From positions 248,001-312,000 of the forward strand of contig NZ_JACJUD010000004.1 in assembly GCF_014174475.1 (NCBI RefSeq): a stretch of DNA of 64,000 nt, read 5' to 3'. Each line of letters starts with the position of its first letter. Positions within the stretch are counted from its first letter, which is position 1. Below, one piece after another: positions 8,388-18,204 of the stretch. A program made the position numbers and the translations under genes. The notes beneath the pieces are model-generated. The model was not told where the DNA came from and made no database searches. It was given only the letters and a program-made list of their open reading frames with translations. The DNA is from Aquipseudomonas ullengensis (GTDB lineage Bacteria; Pseudomonadota; Gammaproteobacteria; Pseudomonadales; Pseudomonadaceae).

Positions 8388-9749
8388 TCAGGCGGCACTG
8401 GCCTTACAATGCCCAGCCAGCGGTCTGCCAATGCCTCTATAGAGGAAGCCCAAGCCGGCTAGTTCCGTCGCGTCATAAATGTTGCGGCCGTCGAATATTA
8501 CAGGCATCCGCATCAAGCCGCGAATCCGCGCAAAATCTGGCTGACGGAACTGTTTCCACTCAGTCACCAGTACCAGGGCATCGGCACTTTCCGTGGCCGA
8601 ATACGGAGACTCCGTGAGCTGTAGCTGGCCACTTTCCAGCGCTTCCGCATAACGCCCCTGCATACCGTTACAAGCCACTGGATCACAAGCCTGCACCTTG
8701 GCCCCGGCAGCCAGCAGAGCATCGAGCAATACCAGACTGGGCGCCTCGCGCAGATCATCAGTACCCGGCTTGAAGGCCAGCCCCCATACGGCAACAATCC
8801 GCCCCTGCAGGAGCCCATTGAAATGCTCGCGTACGGACTGGAACAGCAGGGTCTTCTGCAGCGCATTGCGCGCCTCCACCGCACGCAGAATACCTGGCTC
8901 AAATCCCTCCAGCTCGGCACTGCGGATCAGCGCCCGCACATCCTTGGGGAAACAGGAACCGCCATAGCCACAACCGGCATAGATGAAATGGGTTCCGATA
9001 CGCTTGTCGCTGCCAATGCCCCGTCGCACATCCTCGATATCCACATCCAGGCGGGCACACAACCCGGCCATCTCGTTCATGAAGGAGATGCGCGTTGCCA
9101 GAAAAGCGTTAGCCGCATATTTGGTGAACTCGGCAGCACGCACGCCCATGCACAACACGCGCTCATGGTTGCGCAGGAACGGAGCGTACAAGCGGCGCAA
9201 CTGCTCGGTGCTTTGTCCATCATCGCAGCCCAGTATCACTCGATCCGGGCGCATGAAGTCCTCGACAGCGGAGCCTTCCTTGAGGAACTCTGGATTGCTC
9301 GCGATGCGCACCCGGAAACTCATGCTCCGGCTTGCCAGCCGCCGGTTGATGCGCTGGCCTACACGCTCAGCCGTACCAACCGGAACGGTAGATTTGTCGA
9401 CCACCAGGCACGGCTGCTGCAATGCCTCACCCAGCTCATCGGCCACCGCCAGAACATGCGACAGATCGGCTGAGCCATCTTCACCGGTGGGCGTGCCCAC
9501 AGCGATAAAGGCGATTGCGGCATTGCGCACGCCCTCCCCCATGCTTGCACTGAAACTGAGCTGACCGCTGGCCAGGTGAGCACGCAAAAGCGCTTCCAGA
9601 CCCGGCTCGTAGATCGGCACATCACCCCGCGCCAGCCGAGCCAGCCGTACTGGATCACGCTCGACACAGACCACTCGATTGCCCATTTCGGCAAAACAGC
9701 AGGCCGTTACCAGTCCCACATACCCCGCACCTATTACGCACAGTTGCAT
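8388..9749 (-). CDS. ugd: UDP-glucose 6-dehydrogenase
   Basis: A 453-residue enzyme of the UDP-glucose/GDP-mannose dehydrogenase family. It shows the NAD motif GAGYVG (7-12), Lys209 in KYAANAFLA and the catalytic Cys266 in GYGGSCFPKD. It oxidises UDP-glucose twice to UDP-glucuronate, a precursor for aminoarabinose modification of lipid A and for polysaccharides. The ATG at 9749 has GAGGGG upstream and begins directly with the Rossmann strand; an extension to 9809 is not needed. Confidence 0.95.
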   Translation of the reverse strand: MQLCVIGAGYVGLVTACCFAEMGNRVVCVERDPVRLARLARGDVPIYEPGLEALLRAHLASGQLSFSASMGEGVRNAAIAFIAVGTPTGEDGSADLSHVLAVADELGEALQQPCLVVDKSTVPVGTAERVGQRINRRLASRSMSFRVRIASNPEFLKEGSAVEDFMRPDRVILGCDDGQSTEQLRRLYAPFLRNHERVLCMGVRAAEFTKYAANAFLATRISFMNEMAGLCARLDVDIEDVRRGIGSDKRIGTHFIYAGCGYGGSCFPKDVRALIRSAELEGFEPGILRAVEARNALQKTLLFQSVREHFNGLLQGRIVAVWGLAFKPGTDDLREAPSLVLLDALLAAGAKVQACDPVACNGMQGRYAEALESGQLQLTESPYSATESADALVLVTEWKQFRQPDFARIRGLMRMPVIFDGRNIYDATELAGLGFLYRGIGRPLAGHCKASAA

Positions 9750-9865
9750 CGTTCGCCCCTCATCCATTTGTCGCGATTGCAACCCATGGCGGTGGCGAGG
9801 GCGTGACACTGGCGCGTCAATCTGATGACAGGAGCAGCTTGCCAGCAGATTTCTGCGGGCAACAA

Positions 9866-9889
9866 AAAACCCGGCCTAGGCCGGGTTTT
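9866..9889. terminator. Intrinsic terminator downstream of oprF
   Basis: A 24-base perfect palindrome with arms AAAACCCGGCCT and AGGCCGGGTTTT. It lies 21 bases beyond the oprF stop on the minus strand, with T tracts on both strands. It also insulates ugd from the highly expressed porin gene. Confidence 0.88.
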
Positions 9890-9909
9890 CTGTGAAGCGA
9901 CAGACCAAA

Positions 9910-10938
9910 TTACTTGGCTTGGGCTTCTACTTCAGCTTCTACGCGACGGTTAACAGCGCGGCCAGCTTCGGTAGCGTTGTCAGCAACCGGGCGGGACTCA
10001 CCGTAACCAACCGAGTTAACGCGCTCGGAACCTACACCGTACTGGTCAACCAGGACTTCACGAACGGCGTTAGCACGACGCTCGGACAGTTTCTGGTTGT
10101 AGGCGTCAGTGCCGACGGAGTCGGTGTGACCTTCAACAGTGGTGCTGGTCGACGGGTACTGGTTCATGAAGTCAGCCAGGTTCTTGATGTCGCCGTAGCT
10201 TTCTTCTTTGACCTTGGACTTGTCGAAGTCAAATTTCACGTCCAGTTCAACGCGAACGACTTCAGCCACAGCCGGGCAGCCATCGGCATCAACGGTGACG
10301 TTGGCCGGGGTGTCGGGGCACTTGTCAACGTTGTCGCAAACACCGTCGTTGTCGCTGTCGCTGCACACTTCAGCAACAGGCTCGGCAGCCGGGGCCGGCT
10401 TGGAGCCGCCACCGAAGTTCAGGCCGATACCAACGCTCGGGGCCCACTCGGTGTCGCCCTGGTCGATGTTGTATTGAGCTTCAACACCAGCGCGGGCATA
10501 GAAGTTCTCGGTGAAGTACAGCTTGGCACCGCCGCCCAGGTTGGCGAAGGTGGAACCGTTACGGCCACTACCGTTCTGACCGATGCTCTGGTCAGAGAAA
10601 CCGGCGGATACGTACGGACGCAGGGTGTCACCCGGAGCGTTGAAGTGGTACAGAGCATCCAGGGCAGTGTTGGAGCCCTTGATGTCACGACCGTCTTCGG
10701 CGCGAGCGTTGTGTACTTCGTCGTAGCCCAGACGCAGTTCAACGTCGTCTGTCAGGAAGTAACCGATGGAGCCGCCGAACAGGTTGCCGTCGTTTTTGAA
10801 TTCACGAGCGCTGTCGAACTGCTGTTTTTTGGCGAAGCCTTCGACTTCGACCGCACCTTGACCTTGAGCCAGAGCGTTAAGCGAAGTGGCAGCTACCAGA
10901 GAGCCGATGACAACGCCAAAAGTATTTTTCAGTTTCAT
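9910..10938 (-). CDS. oprF: Major outer-membrane porin OprF (OmpA family)
   Basis: A 342-residue protein: signal peptide (about 1-24), N-terminal eight-stranded beta barrel, a hinge rich in Pro/Ala with four cysteines (CSDSDNDGVCDNVDKCPDTP, type-3-repeat-like) and a C-terminal OmpA peptidoglycan-binding domain (VEGHTDSVGTDAYNQKLSERRA). It is a non-specific porin and structural link between outer membrane and murein. Strong codon bias fits very high expression. It is downstream of sigX, the ECF sigma factor known to drive part of oprF expression. Confidence 0.97.
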   Translation of the reverse strand: MKLKNTFGVVIGSLVAATSLNALAQGQGAVEVEGFAKKQQFDSAREFKNDGNLFGGSIGYFLTDDVELRLGYDEVHNARAEDGRDIKGSNTALDALYHFNAPGDTLRPYVSAGFSDQSIGQNGSGRNGSTFANLGGGAKLYFTENFYARAGVEAQYNIDQGDTEWAPSVGIGLNFGGGSKPAPAAEPVAEVCSDSDNDGVCDNVDKCPDTPANVTVDADGCPAVAEVVRVELDVKFDFDKSKVKEESYGDIKNLADFMNQYPSTSTTVEGHTDSVGTDAYNQKLSERRANAVREVLVDQYGVGSERVNSVGYGESRPVADNATEAGRAVNRRVEAEVEAQAK

Positions 10939-11008
10939 CCGTAAAAATCCCCATCATTTGATGACTATGAGTTATCCCAGAGTTGCCCCGGGAATAACCT
11001 GGCGGCAA

Positions 11009-11024
11009 GTCTAACAAACTAGAC
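11009..11024. repeat. Short palindrome in the sigX-oprF spacer
   Basis: GTCTA and TAGAC arms around ACAAAC, 30 bases after the sigX stop on the minus strand. A second imperfect dyad (GTTATCCC/GGGAATAAC, 10971-10998) follows closer to oprF. Neither has a T tract, so they are not convincing terminators; they may be leader structures or protein sites in the oprF promoter region. Confidence 0.35.
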
Positions 11025-11054
11025 ACCGCCATGCCTGTGATATTTCGTTGCGAA

Positions 11055-11645
11055 TTAAGTTTCGCCAACTCCGGCAAATTTTTCGCGCAAGCGATCAAGA
11101 GCACGCTTGTAACGCATTTTCGTTGCACTGAGCCCCATGTGCATGATGTCCGCGATTTCCTGAAACTCCAGCTCCGCAACGAATCGCAGGACAAGAATTT
11201 CACGATCAATCGGGTTGACATGGATCAGCCAGCGATCAAGCCCACCCTTTTCTTCGGGCTTGGGCGCCTTCTCTTCGGATGCTTCTTCCAGAGGGTCAAG
11301 ACTTAGCGCATCAAGCAAGCGGCGTTTACGACGCTCTTTGCGATATTGAGTGATGCACTCGTTATACGTGATGCTATATAGCCATGTTTTGAACTTCGAC
11401 TTGCCCTCGAAGTTCTTCAGACCATAAAGAACCTTGAGCATGACCTCTTGGCAGACGTCGTCGGCATCACGCTCGTTGCCCAAATAACGGGCGCAGACAT
11501 TGAACAGCGTGCGCTGGTAACGACGCATCAGCTCTTCATAGGCACGCGTCACGTGGAAGAGTTCGACATGCGCACGCTGGACCAGCTCTTCGTCGGAGAG
11601 CTCGCGAGGGTCGTAACGCGTGGGAAGCGGTTGGGCTTTGTTCAA
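11055..11645 (-). CDS. sigX: ECF sigma factor SigX
   Basis: A 196-residue extracytoplasmic-function sigma factor. Region 2 (YEELMRRYQRTLFNVCARYLGNERDADDVCQEVMLKV, 37-73, then FKTWLYSITYN) and region 4 (IDREILVLRFVAELEFQEIADIMHMGLSATKMRYKRALDRL, about 146-187) are both present. SigX controls oprF and genes for fatty-acid synthesis and envelope homeostasis in Pseudomonas. No classical anti-sigma gene is adjacent; CmpX and CfrX upstream are the conserved partners. Position between cmpX and oprF is the standard one. Confidence 0.95.
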   Translation of the reverse strand: MNKAQPLPTRYDPRELSDEELVQRAHVELFHVTRAYEELMRRYQRTLFNVCARYLGNERDADDVCQEVMLKVLYGLKNFEGKSKFKTWLYSITYNECITQYRKERRKRRLLDALSLDPLEEASEEKAPKPEEKGGLDRWLIHVNPIDREILVLRFVAELEFQEIADIMHMGLSATKMRYKRALDRLREKFAGVGET

Positions 11646-11736
11646 AACGGGTCGTGCCGACAGTCAGGTCAAATGGCGGCCACCGCCCACACAAGGGCGT
11701 CGCCTGTGGCCGCATACATTAGCAGGGATTGGACGC

Positions 11737-12567
11737 TTAGCGGCTGCTGACGCGCTGCTCGAGCAGGGTACGGTTGGCTACCGATACCAGCTCACCGTCT
11801 TCGGTCAGAATGATGGTTTTGACCGTGCCGATCTCCTCGATTTGGCCTTCGACCTCACCTATCTTCACTTGTTGCCCGACATCGTAGAGCTCGCGCACAT
11901 AAATACCGGCAAGGATCTGTCCGGCGATTTCGCGACTGCCCAAACCGAGGGCCAATGCGACAGCCAGACCGATGGAAATCAGCACAATGGCGATCACGTT
12001 GTTGAGCAGATCGGTCTTCACTTCCAGCTGACCGATAGCTACCGAGATGCTGATGATGATCACCAGTCCTTGGGCAATGCGGCCCAGACCATGGGCGTAA
12101 TCCAGCCCCACCCCTTCTGCCGCGCCGCGCACGATACCGCTAAGCAGCTGCGCCAGCAGCACACCCGCCAGCAGGATGGCTGCCGCGCCCAGCACTTTCG
12201 GCAGGTACAGAGCCAACACATCAAGAGTGGCAGAGACGCGGTCAAGCCCCAGGGACTCAGCCGCGGAAACCAGGAAGATCAGCAGAACGAACCAGTAGAC
12301 CACCTTGCCGATCAGCGTCGACACCGGCACCTGGATACCCACTCGGGCCAGCATCTTGGTCAGGCCAGTGCCTGCCATCAGGCGGTCCAGACCAATTTTG
12401 GCCAGCAGCTTCGACAGCAAGGTATCGAGCAGCTTGGCCACCACGAAACCCAGCAGTACCACCACCAACGAACCGAACAGGCGAGGAATGAAGGCCCCAA
12501 TCGGCGTCCAGACGGTTTCCATGGCTTTTACGAGACTTTGAGTCCAGGGGTCGAATTCCATCTTCAA
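11737..12567 (-). CDS. cmpX: Mechanosensitive-channel-like inner-membrane protein CmpX
   Basis: A 276-residue membrane protein with about five helices and a C-terminal small soluble beta segment (QQVKIGEVEGQIEEIGTVKTIILTEDGELVSVANRTLLEQ), as in small MscS-related channels. Its ATG overlaps the cfrX stop by four bases, so translation is coupled. CmpX is reported to affect SigX activity and c-di-GMP in P. aeruginosa. It probably senses membrane tension; ion passage is inferred from the family. Confidence 0.9.
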   Translation of the reverse strand: MKMEFDPWTQSLVKAMETVWTPIGAFIPRLFGSLVVVLLGFVVAKLLDTLLSKLLAKIGLDRLMAGTGLTKMLARVGIQVPVSTLIGKVVYWFVLLIFLVSAAESLGLDRVSATLDVLALYLPKVLGAAAILLAGVLLAQLLSGIVRGAAEGVGLDYAHGLGRIAQGLVIIISISVAIGQLEVKTDLLNNVIAIVLISIGLAVALALGLGSREIAGQILAGIYVRELYDVGQQVKIGEVEGQIEEIGTVKTIILTEDGELVSVANRTLLEQRVSSR

Positions 12568-12809
12568 TCAGCCTTGTCTACGGAACGTGAGGTTGCAGTG
12601 CGACGGGAAACCGGTGCGGTGTGCGCCGATCCATTATTCAGGGCGATCATCAGGGCTTCGGCCCAGTGACCGAGCAAGCTGAACAGATCACCGGCACCCA
12701 CCTGGCGGTTGGCGGTCTTGAGTACGCGGCCCAGCGCAGCTCCGTCATCGTGGTCTGATGAGGAGGTTTTCAGCAGGTCCCGCAGGGATTCTTCAAACGG
12801 ATCGTGCAT
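12564..12809 (-). CDS. cfrX: Small conserved protein CfrX
   Basis: An 81-residue soluble protein (MHDPFEESLRDLLKTSSSDHDD at the start) of unknown function, conserved between cmaX and cmpX in Pseudomonas. The ATG at 12809 has GAGG five bases upstream; an in-frame GTG at 12815 would overlap that site and is less likely. The coding region overlaps cmpX by four bases. No recognised domain was seen. Confidence 0.85.
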   Translation of the reverse strand: MHDPFEESLRDLLKTSSSDHDDGAALGRVLKTANRQVGAGDLFSLLGHWAEALMIALNNGSAHTAPVSRRTATSRSVDKAD

Positions 12810-12863
12810 GCGCACCTCGCATGGATATGAGGCCTAGACGTGGCCCTCGCCTACCGGGTCACA

Positions 12864-13859
12864 TCAAAGCCAGCGTAAGCGGCGAAATAGCCACCACTGG
12901 AAACACGCAACCGCGCCCAACAAGGCACAGGCGAACAGAAAACCGTGGCCATTCTGCGCACCAGGCATGCCGCCGAGATTGATGCCGAGCAAGCCGGTGA
13001 TAAAGCTCATCGGCATGAAAAAGCCGGTGATGATGCCAAGCCGATACATGGTGCGATTCATCTTCTCGCTCATGCGTCGATGCTCAGCCTCGAGCACCAG
13101 ACCGACACGCTCGCGCACCAACTCCAGCTCCTCGAGATAGCGAATCAACCGATTGCTCAGCTCATTCCAGTAATCGGTATCGTCCTTGGCGAACCAGGCA
13201 AAGTCGTTGCGCGCCAACTGGCTGTAGATCTCTCGCTGCGGCGCAAGGAAACGCCGCAGATTGGCCGCGCGCAGACGTACATGCAGCATCAAGCCATGAT
13301 TGGGCATATAGAGCTCATCGCTATCGAGCCGCTCTTCCTGCTCTTCTAACTGCTCGGACAAACCCTCGATCACCGCATCGACGCGATCAGCCAGATAATG
13401 GGCCAGCTGCAGGATCAACTCGGCCGAGTTCTTCGGGCCGCAGCCCTTCTCCAGCTGCGCGATGATCTCCTCAGTGGCCCGCAGGGGGCGCAGGCGCAGG
13501 GAGATCACCCGCTGCGGATCGGCAAAGATACGCGCCGAAACCATGTCTTCCGGCTCGGCGCCAGGGTTGAGGTTGACCCCGCGCAGGAACAGCAGCAGCG
13601 CATCACCCGGCAACTGCAGCTGCCGTGGCCGGGTGTTCTCCTCCAGCAGCAGGTCACAGGCGAACTCGCTGATTCCACTCTGCTCGCGCAGCCAGCGCTG
13701 GGTCAGCGGGTGGCTGCGATCCCAATGCAGCCACAAGCTTTCTGCGCCCTGCAATTGCAAGCCTTCCAGCGCCTCGCGGAAAATACTGCGGGCGCCGCCC
13801 TGGCCATCGAGGACAAAGGCATGCACCAGCCCCCAGTCGAGATTGTCTTGCTCTGGCAT
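12864..13859 (-). CDS. cmaX: CorA/ZntB-family divalent cation transporter CmaX
   Basis: A 330-residue protein with a long cytoplasmic N-terminal domain and two C-terminal membrane helices. The loop after the first helix reads FITGLLGINLGGMPG: the CorA signature GMN is replaced by GIN followed by GG, as in the zinc-transporting ZntB branch. The family forms pentameric channels. The start at 13859 (MPEQDNLDWG) has AGGTGA upstream; a longer form to 13889 is possible. It heads the cmaX-cfrX-cmpX-sigX-oprF cluster. Zn2+ rather than Mg2+ as substrate is inference from the motif. Confidence 0.88.
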   Translation of the reverse strand: MPEQDNLDWGLVHAFVLDGQGGARSIFREALEGLQLQGAESLWLHWDRSHPLTQRWLREQSGISEFACDLLLEENTRPRQLQLPGDALLLFLRGVNLNPGAEPEDMVSARIFADPQRVISLRLRPLRATEEIIAQLEKGCGPKNSAELILQLAHYLADRVDAVIEGLSEQLEEQEERLDSDELYMPNHGLMLHVRLRAANLRRFLAPQREIYSQLARNDFAWFAKDDTDYWNELSNRLIRYLEELELVRERVGLVLEAEHRRMSEKMNRTMYRLGIITGFFMPMSFITGLLGINLGGMPGAQNGHGFLFACALLGAVACFQWWLFRRLRWL

Positions 13860-13908
13860 CCGTTGCGTCACCTGACCACCAGCACGCACAGCGGCGTGCC
13901 CGGATGGC

Positions 13909-14397
13909 TCACTCCGGCATCTTCAGCGGTTCAGGGGAAACGATGACGCCATTGTTATCGGCGTAGACATAGTGGCCCGGGTGAAAAGTGACACCAGCGA
14001 ACGTCACCACCACGTTGAGGTCGCCAATACCGCGCTTGTCGGTCTTCATCGGATGGCTGGCCAGGGCCTGCACGCCGAGGTCGGTCTGCGCCAGGACGTC
14101 GACGTCACGTACGCAACCGTAGATGACCATGCCTTCCCAGCCATTTTTCGCGGCTTTCTCGGCAATCATGTCGCCCAGTAGCGCGCGGCGCAGCGAGCCG
14201 CCACCGTCAACCACCAATACTTTGCCCTGGCCCGGCAGGTCGGCCTGGGATTTCACCAGGGAGTTGTCCTCATGGCACTTGATGGTGACGATCTCGCCAC
14301 CAAAGGAATCGCGCCCGCCAAAGTTGGCGAACATCGGCTCGAGCACCTGCACCAGCTCCGGGTAGGCGTCACACAGATCAGGGGTGATGTATTGCAT
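13909..14397 (-). CDS. rraA: RraA-family protein (RNase E activity regulator type)
   Basis: A 162-residue protein of the RraA fold, with [23 protein letters not shown], then [10 protein letters not shown] and a C-terminal [15 protein letters not shown]. RraA trimers bind the RNase E scaffold and slow RNA decay. Related aldolases carry R-D-x2-E/D; here the sequence after R-D is V-D-V, so the acidic residue is absent at that position, which favours the regulator over an HMG/CHA aldolase. It is followed by cmaX after 49 bases. Confidence 0.88.
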   Translation of the reverse strand: MQYITPDLCDAYPELVQVLEPMFANFGGRDSFGGEIVTIKCHEDNSLVKSQADLPGQGKVLVVDGGGSLRRALLGDMIAEKAAKNGWEGMVIYGCVRDVDVLAQTDLGVQALASHPMKTDKRGIGDLNVVVTFAGVTFHPGHYVYADNNGVIVSPEPLKMPE

Positions 14398-14423
14398 GGG
14401 GGAAACTCCTGTTAATGAATACG

Positions 14424-14723
14424 TCAGAGATCGATGCCGATACGGTCGCCGTCATAGGCAAGTTTGAACAGATTGAGGTTACCGCAGGAGGCATTCAGCG
14501 ACTGGCCGTTGAGCAGGTCAAACTCGGCGCCATGCCGCGAGCAGCGCAGCACCGTACCGACGACCGTGGCGTTGTGCAAGGGCGCGCCCTGGTGCGGGCA
14601 ACGGTTCTCCAGCAGCACGGGCTGACGGTCGACCATCAGCAACAGCAGGCTCCGCCCGTCGACCTGAAACAGCCGGCGGTAGCCATCATCGAGATTGATC
14701 AACCGCTCAAGCGCAATGAACAT
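14424..14723 (-). CDS. Rieske [2Fe-2S] protein
   Basis: A 99-residue single-domain Rieske ferredoxin. The cluster ligands are Cys42/His44 in CPHQGAPL and Cys61/His64 in [10 protein letters not shown]. There is no signal peptide, so it is cytoplasmic, like NirD or dioxygenase ferredoxins. No oxygenase or reductase gene is adjacent; it lies between rraA and a hydrolase gene on the same strand. Its redox partner is unknown. Confidence 0.88.
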   Translation of the reverse strand: MFIALERLINLDDGYRRLFQVDGRSLLLLMVDRQPVLLENRCPHQGAPLHNATVVGTVLRCSRHGAEFDLLNGQSLNASCGNLNLFKLAYDGDRIGIDL

Positions 14724-14800
14724 AGCGCCACCTTGTGCCGGAAATGACCAGCAAGCCTGAATGTGTCACATCTTAGCCGCATGCCTGGGCGCTTGTAACT

Positions 14801-15769
14801 TCAGTCGTGCGCCACACCTTCGGGCAATTGCCCTGCTTGCAGCCAGTGTTCGACCAGGGGCCAGACTTCCCGCTGAGCTTCCTTGCTGACCAGCATTTCA
14901 ACGTGCCCGTAGTCGCTGGAAAAGCCCTTGTCCTTGGCCAGACACAGGTAACTGTGTGGCGCCGAAACGAACTGGTCGGCCAGCTTGCGGCAGGCCCAGG
15001 CCGGGTCTTGCGTATCGCCCGCGGCAGTCACTGCAAGCAACGGGACCTGGACATCGGCCAAACCGGCCCACCAGTTGCGCTCGCTGTCGCCAAAACGGCC
15101 AAACAGGCGGTGCCAGCGCAAACTCTCTAGTGCCAAGCCAATTGGCTCATCCTCGGGGCCGCGCTTGAAGCGCGAGCCGGAGATATGGTGAAAGCCCTTG
15201 AGCAGCAACCGGCTACTCCACTCCACCGGCGGCACCTTGAGCGGCCAGTAGATGCGACTGACCTGGCTACCGAACAGCGCCACCGATGCGGCAGTCTGGC
15301 TATCCAGGTAGTGACCACCCAGCGCCGCAGCCAAGGTAATGCCACCCAGTGAGTGACCAATCCAGTGTGGTGCCTGACCGCTTTGCTCGCAGACAAAGGC
15401 CGCGATAGCCGGCAAGTCATAACGTGCGTAATCGGCCACGGTATTGCGACTGTAAGCCTGGTTGCGCGGGGACAGGCCGTGGCCGCGCATCTCGGCGATC
15501 CACACATCAAACCCGGCACGCGCCAGTTGTGGGCCGAGTCCGATGCCCTTGGGCGAATACCAGAAGCGCCGATTGGAAAAACTGCCATGTAGCAGAATCA
15601 CCGGCACACCGCGTTGCGGCTGATCGGCCAAGCCGAGACGGGTCAAGGCCAGCTCGACGGAATAATCCGGGCTGTTGCCTGGTTTCAGGCGATACACATC
15701 CTCGCTCAGGTCGGCGCGCAGCTCGGCACTGACCAGGGCAACGGGGAACAATTCGCTACTGCTTTGCAT
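14801..15769 (-). CDS. Alpha/beta-fold hydrolase
   Basis: A 322-residue alpha/beta hydrolase. The oxyanion segment is ILLHGSF near 58, the nucleophile elbow GHSLGG is near 138, the acidic residue is in TAAGDTQDP and the catalytic His is in DYGHVEML near 291. There is no signal peptide. It resembles the esterase/lipase-like protein next to ppsA in other pseudomonads (PA1771, recalled). The substrate is unknown. Confidence 0.88.
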   Translation of the reverse strand: MQSSSELFPVALVSAELRADLSEDVYRLKPGNSPDYSVELALTRLGLADQPQRGVPVILLHGSFSNRRFWYSPKGIGLGPQLARAGFDVWIAEMRGHGLSPRNQAYSRNTVADYARYDLPAIAAFVCEQSGQAPHWIGHSLGGITLAAALGGHYLDSQTAASVALFGSQVSRIYWPLKVPPVEWSSRLLLKGFHHISGSRFKRGPEDEPIGLALESLRWHRLFGRFGDSERNWWAGLADVQVPLLAVTAAGDTQDPAWACRKLADQFVSAPHSYLCLAKDKGFSSDYGHVEMLVSKEAQREVWPLVEHWLQAGQLPEGVAHD

Positions 15770-15786
15770 AGTGGGTCTTGCACAAA

Positions 15787-15812
15787 AAAGGGCGGAATCG
15801 CTTCCGCCCTTT
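15787..15812. terminator. Intrinsic terminator downstream of ppsA
   Basis: Arms AAAGGGCGGAA and TTCCGCCCTTT around TCGC, 19 bases after the ppsA stop, with six T residues following on the minus strand. It separates ppsA from the hydrolase gene, which is read in the same direction. Confidence 0.85.
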
Positions 15813-15831
15813 GGTGGAGATGGTGTTGAGC

Positions 15832-18204
15832 TTAGGCCGGCTGGGTTTCCGCGAGGAAGAACCAGGTGTCCAGCACCGAGTCCGGGTTCAACGAAACGCT
15901 TTCGATGCCCTGCTCCATCAGCCAGCGCGCCAGGTCCGGGTGATCCGATGGGCCCTGACCGCAGATACCGATGTACTTGCCGGCCTTGTTGCAGGCCTGG
16001 ATGGCATTGCTGAGCAGCTTCTTCACCGCCGGATTACGTTCGTCGAACAGGTGCGCAACGATGCCGGAGTCACGATCCAGACCCAGGGTCAGCTGGGTCA
16101 GATCGTTGGAACCGATGGAGAAACCGTCGAAGAACTCGAGGAACTCTTCGGCCAGGATCGCGTTGGACGGCAGCTCGCACATCATGATGACCTTCAGGCC
16201 ATCCTGGCCGCGGGCCAGGCCGTTGGCTGCGAGCAGGTCAACGACCTGGCTGGCCTCGCCCAGGGTACGCACGAACGGCACCATGATCTCGACGTTGGTC
16301 AGGCCCATTTCATTGCGGACTTTCTTCAGCGCACGGCATTCCAGCTCGAAGCAATCGCGGAACGACTCGCTGATGTAACGCGAAGCGCCACGGAAGCCCA
16401 GCATCGGGTTTTCTTCCTCCGGCTCGTACAGCTTGCCGCCGATCAGGTTGGCGTATTCGTTGGACTTGAAGTCCGACAGGCGCACGATGACTTTCTTCGG
16501 CCAGAAGGCCGCAGCCAGGGTGCTGATGCCCTCGACTAGCTTCTCGACATAGAAGCCAACCGGATCGTTGTAACCGGCAATGCGTTTGTCGACGCTGTCC
16601 TTGATCTCGGCCGGCAGGCCTGCGTAGTTCAGCAGCGCCTTGGGGTGCACGCCGATCATGCGGTTGATGATGAACTCGAGACGCGCCAAGCCGACACCGG
16701 CGTTGGGCAGCTGGGCGAAGTCGAAGGCACGATCCGGGTTGCCGACGTTCATCATGATTTTGAACGACAGGTCCGGCATTGCATCCACGGAGTTCTTGCG
16801 GATGTCGAAGCCCAGTTCACCCTCGAAGATGAAACCGGTGTCGCCTTCAGCACAGGAAACGGTAACGCCCTGGCCATCGCGAAGAACCTGGGTCGCGTTG
16901 CCGCAACCGACTACCGCCGGGATACCCAGCTCACGGGCGATGATCGCCGCATGGCAGGTACGCCCGCCACGGTTGGTGACGATGGCGCTGGCGCGCTTCA
17001 TCACGGGTTCCCAGTCCGGGTCGGTCATGTCGGAAACCAGCACGTCGCCCGGTTGGACCTTGTCCATTTCGGACACGTCCTGGATGACCCGCACCTTGCC
17101 GGCGCCGATCTTCTGGCCGATGGCACGACCTTCAACCAGGACGGTGCCCTTCTCTTTCAGCAGGTAGCGTTCCATCACGGTAGCGCTGGCGCGGCTTTTC
17201 ACGGTTTCCGGACGGGCCTGGACGATGTACAGCTGGTTGTCGTCGCCGTCTTTGGCCCACTCGATATCCATCGGGCGGCCGTAGTGCTTCTCGATGATCA
17301 GCGCCTGCTTGGCCAGCTCGGTGACTTCGGCATCGCTGAGGCAGAAGCGCGCACGATCAGCGCGGTCGACATCGACGGTTTTCACCGACTTGCCCGCCTT
17401 GGCTTCTTCGCCGTAGATCATCTTGATGGCTTTGCTACCCAGGTTGCGGCGCAGGATGGCCGGACGGCCCGCTTCCAGGGTTTGCTTGTGTACGTAGAAC
17501 TCATCCGGGTTCACTGCGCCCTGCACCACGGTCTCGCCGAGGCCATAGGCACCGGTGATGAACACCACGTCACGGAAGCCGGATTCGGTATCCAGGGTGA
17601 ACATCACGCCGGCGGTACCGGTTTCCGAGCGGACCATGCGCTGCACACCGGCAGACAGGGCAACCAGTTTGTGGTCGAAGCCCTGGTGCACGCGGTAGGC
17701 GATGGCGCGGTCGTTGAACAGCGAGGCGAAGACTTCCTTGGCCGCGCGGATCACGTTTTCCACGCCGCGGATGTTCAGGAAGGTTTCCTGCTGGCCGGCG
17801 AAAGAAGCGTCCGGCAGGTCTTCGGCGGTAGCCGAGGAACGTACGGCGACCGCCATATTGGCGTTGTCACCCGCCATCGCGGCGAAGGCCGTGCGGATTT
17901 CGCTGTTGAGGCGCTCGGGGAACTCGGCGTCCATGATCCATTGGCGGATCTGCGCACCGGTTTTGGCCAAGGCATTGACGTCGTCAACATCCAGCGCGTC
18001 GAGCGCGGCGTGGATACGATCGTTCAAGCCACTCAGATCAAGGAAGTCACGGTAGGCCTGCGCGGTAGTAGCGAAACCGCCAGGGACAGAGACACCAGCA
18101 CCGGCCAGGTTGCTGATCATTTCGCCCAGGGATGCGTTTTTGCCCCCTACATGCTCCACATCGTGGACGCCGAGCTTATCGAGGGGAACTACGTACTCTA
18201 CCAA
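15832..18204 (-). CDS. ppsA: Phosphoenolpyruvate synthase
   Basis: A 790-residue enzyme with the N-terminal ATP-grasp-like domain ([40 protein letters not shown]), the phosphohistidine domain ([23 protein letters not shown]) and the C-terminal PEP-binding barrel with [12 protein letters not shown]. It converts pyruvate, ATP and water to PEP, AMP and phosphate, for gluconeogenesis. The start is TTG at 18204: GGAGAG lies seven bases upstream and the product begins at the family N-terminus ([20 protein letters not shown]). An ATG 48 bases earlier lacks both. The regulator ppsR is divergent. Confidence 0.95.
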   Translation of the reverse strand: MVEYVVPLDKLGVHDVEHVGGKNASLGEMISNLAGAGVSVPGGFATTAQAYRDFLDLSGLNDRIHAALDALDVDDVNALAKTGAQIRQWIMDAEFPERLNSEIRTAFAAMAGDNANMAVAVRSSATAEDLPDASFAGQQETFLNIRGVENVIRAAKEVFASLFNDRAIAYRVHQGFDHKLVALSAGVQRMVRSETGTAGVMFTLDTESGFRDVVFITGAYGLGETVVQGAVNPDEFYVHKQTLEAGRPAILRRNLGSKAIKMIYGEEAKAGKSVKTVDVDRADRARFCLSDAEVTELAKQALIIEKHYGRPMDIEWAKDGDDNQLYIVQARPETVKSRASATVMERYLLKEKGTVLVEGRAIGQKIGAGKVRVIQDVSEMDKVQPGDVLVSDMTDPDWEPVMKRASAIVTNRGGRTCHAAIIARELGIPAVVGCGNATQVLRDGQGVTVSCAEGDTGFIFEGELGFDIRKNSVDAMPDLSFKIMMNVGNPDRAFDFAQLPNAGVGLARLEFIINRMIGVHPKALLNYAGLPAEIKDSVDKRIAGYNDPVGFYVEKLVEGISTLAAAFWPKKVIVRLSDFKSNEYANLIGGKLYEPEEENPMLGFRGASRYISESFRDCFELECRALKKVRNEMGLTNVEIMVPFVRTLGEASQVVDLLAANGLARGQDGLKVIMMCELPSNAILAEEFLEFFDGFSIGSNDLTQLTLGLDRDSGIVAHLFDERNPAVKKLLSNAIQACNKAGKYIGICGQGPSDHPDLARWLMEQGIESVSLNPDSVLDTWFFLAETQPA

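Noticed and set aside
10971-10998. Dyad GTTATCCC/GGGAATAAC as a sigX terminator
   Set aside because: The arms are bulged and no T tract follows on the minus strand; oprF promoters are also expected in this spacer, so a terminator call is not justified.
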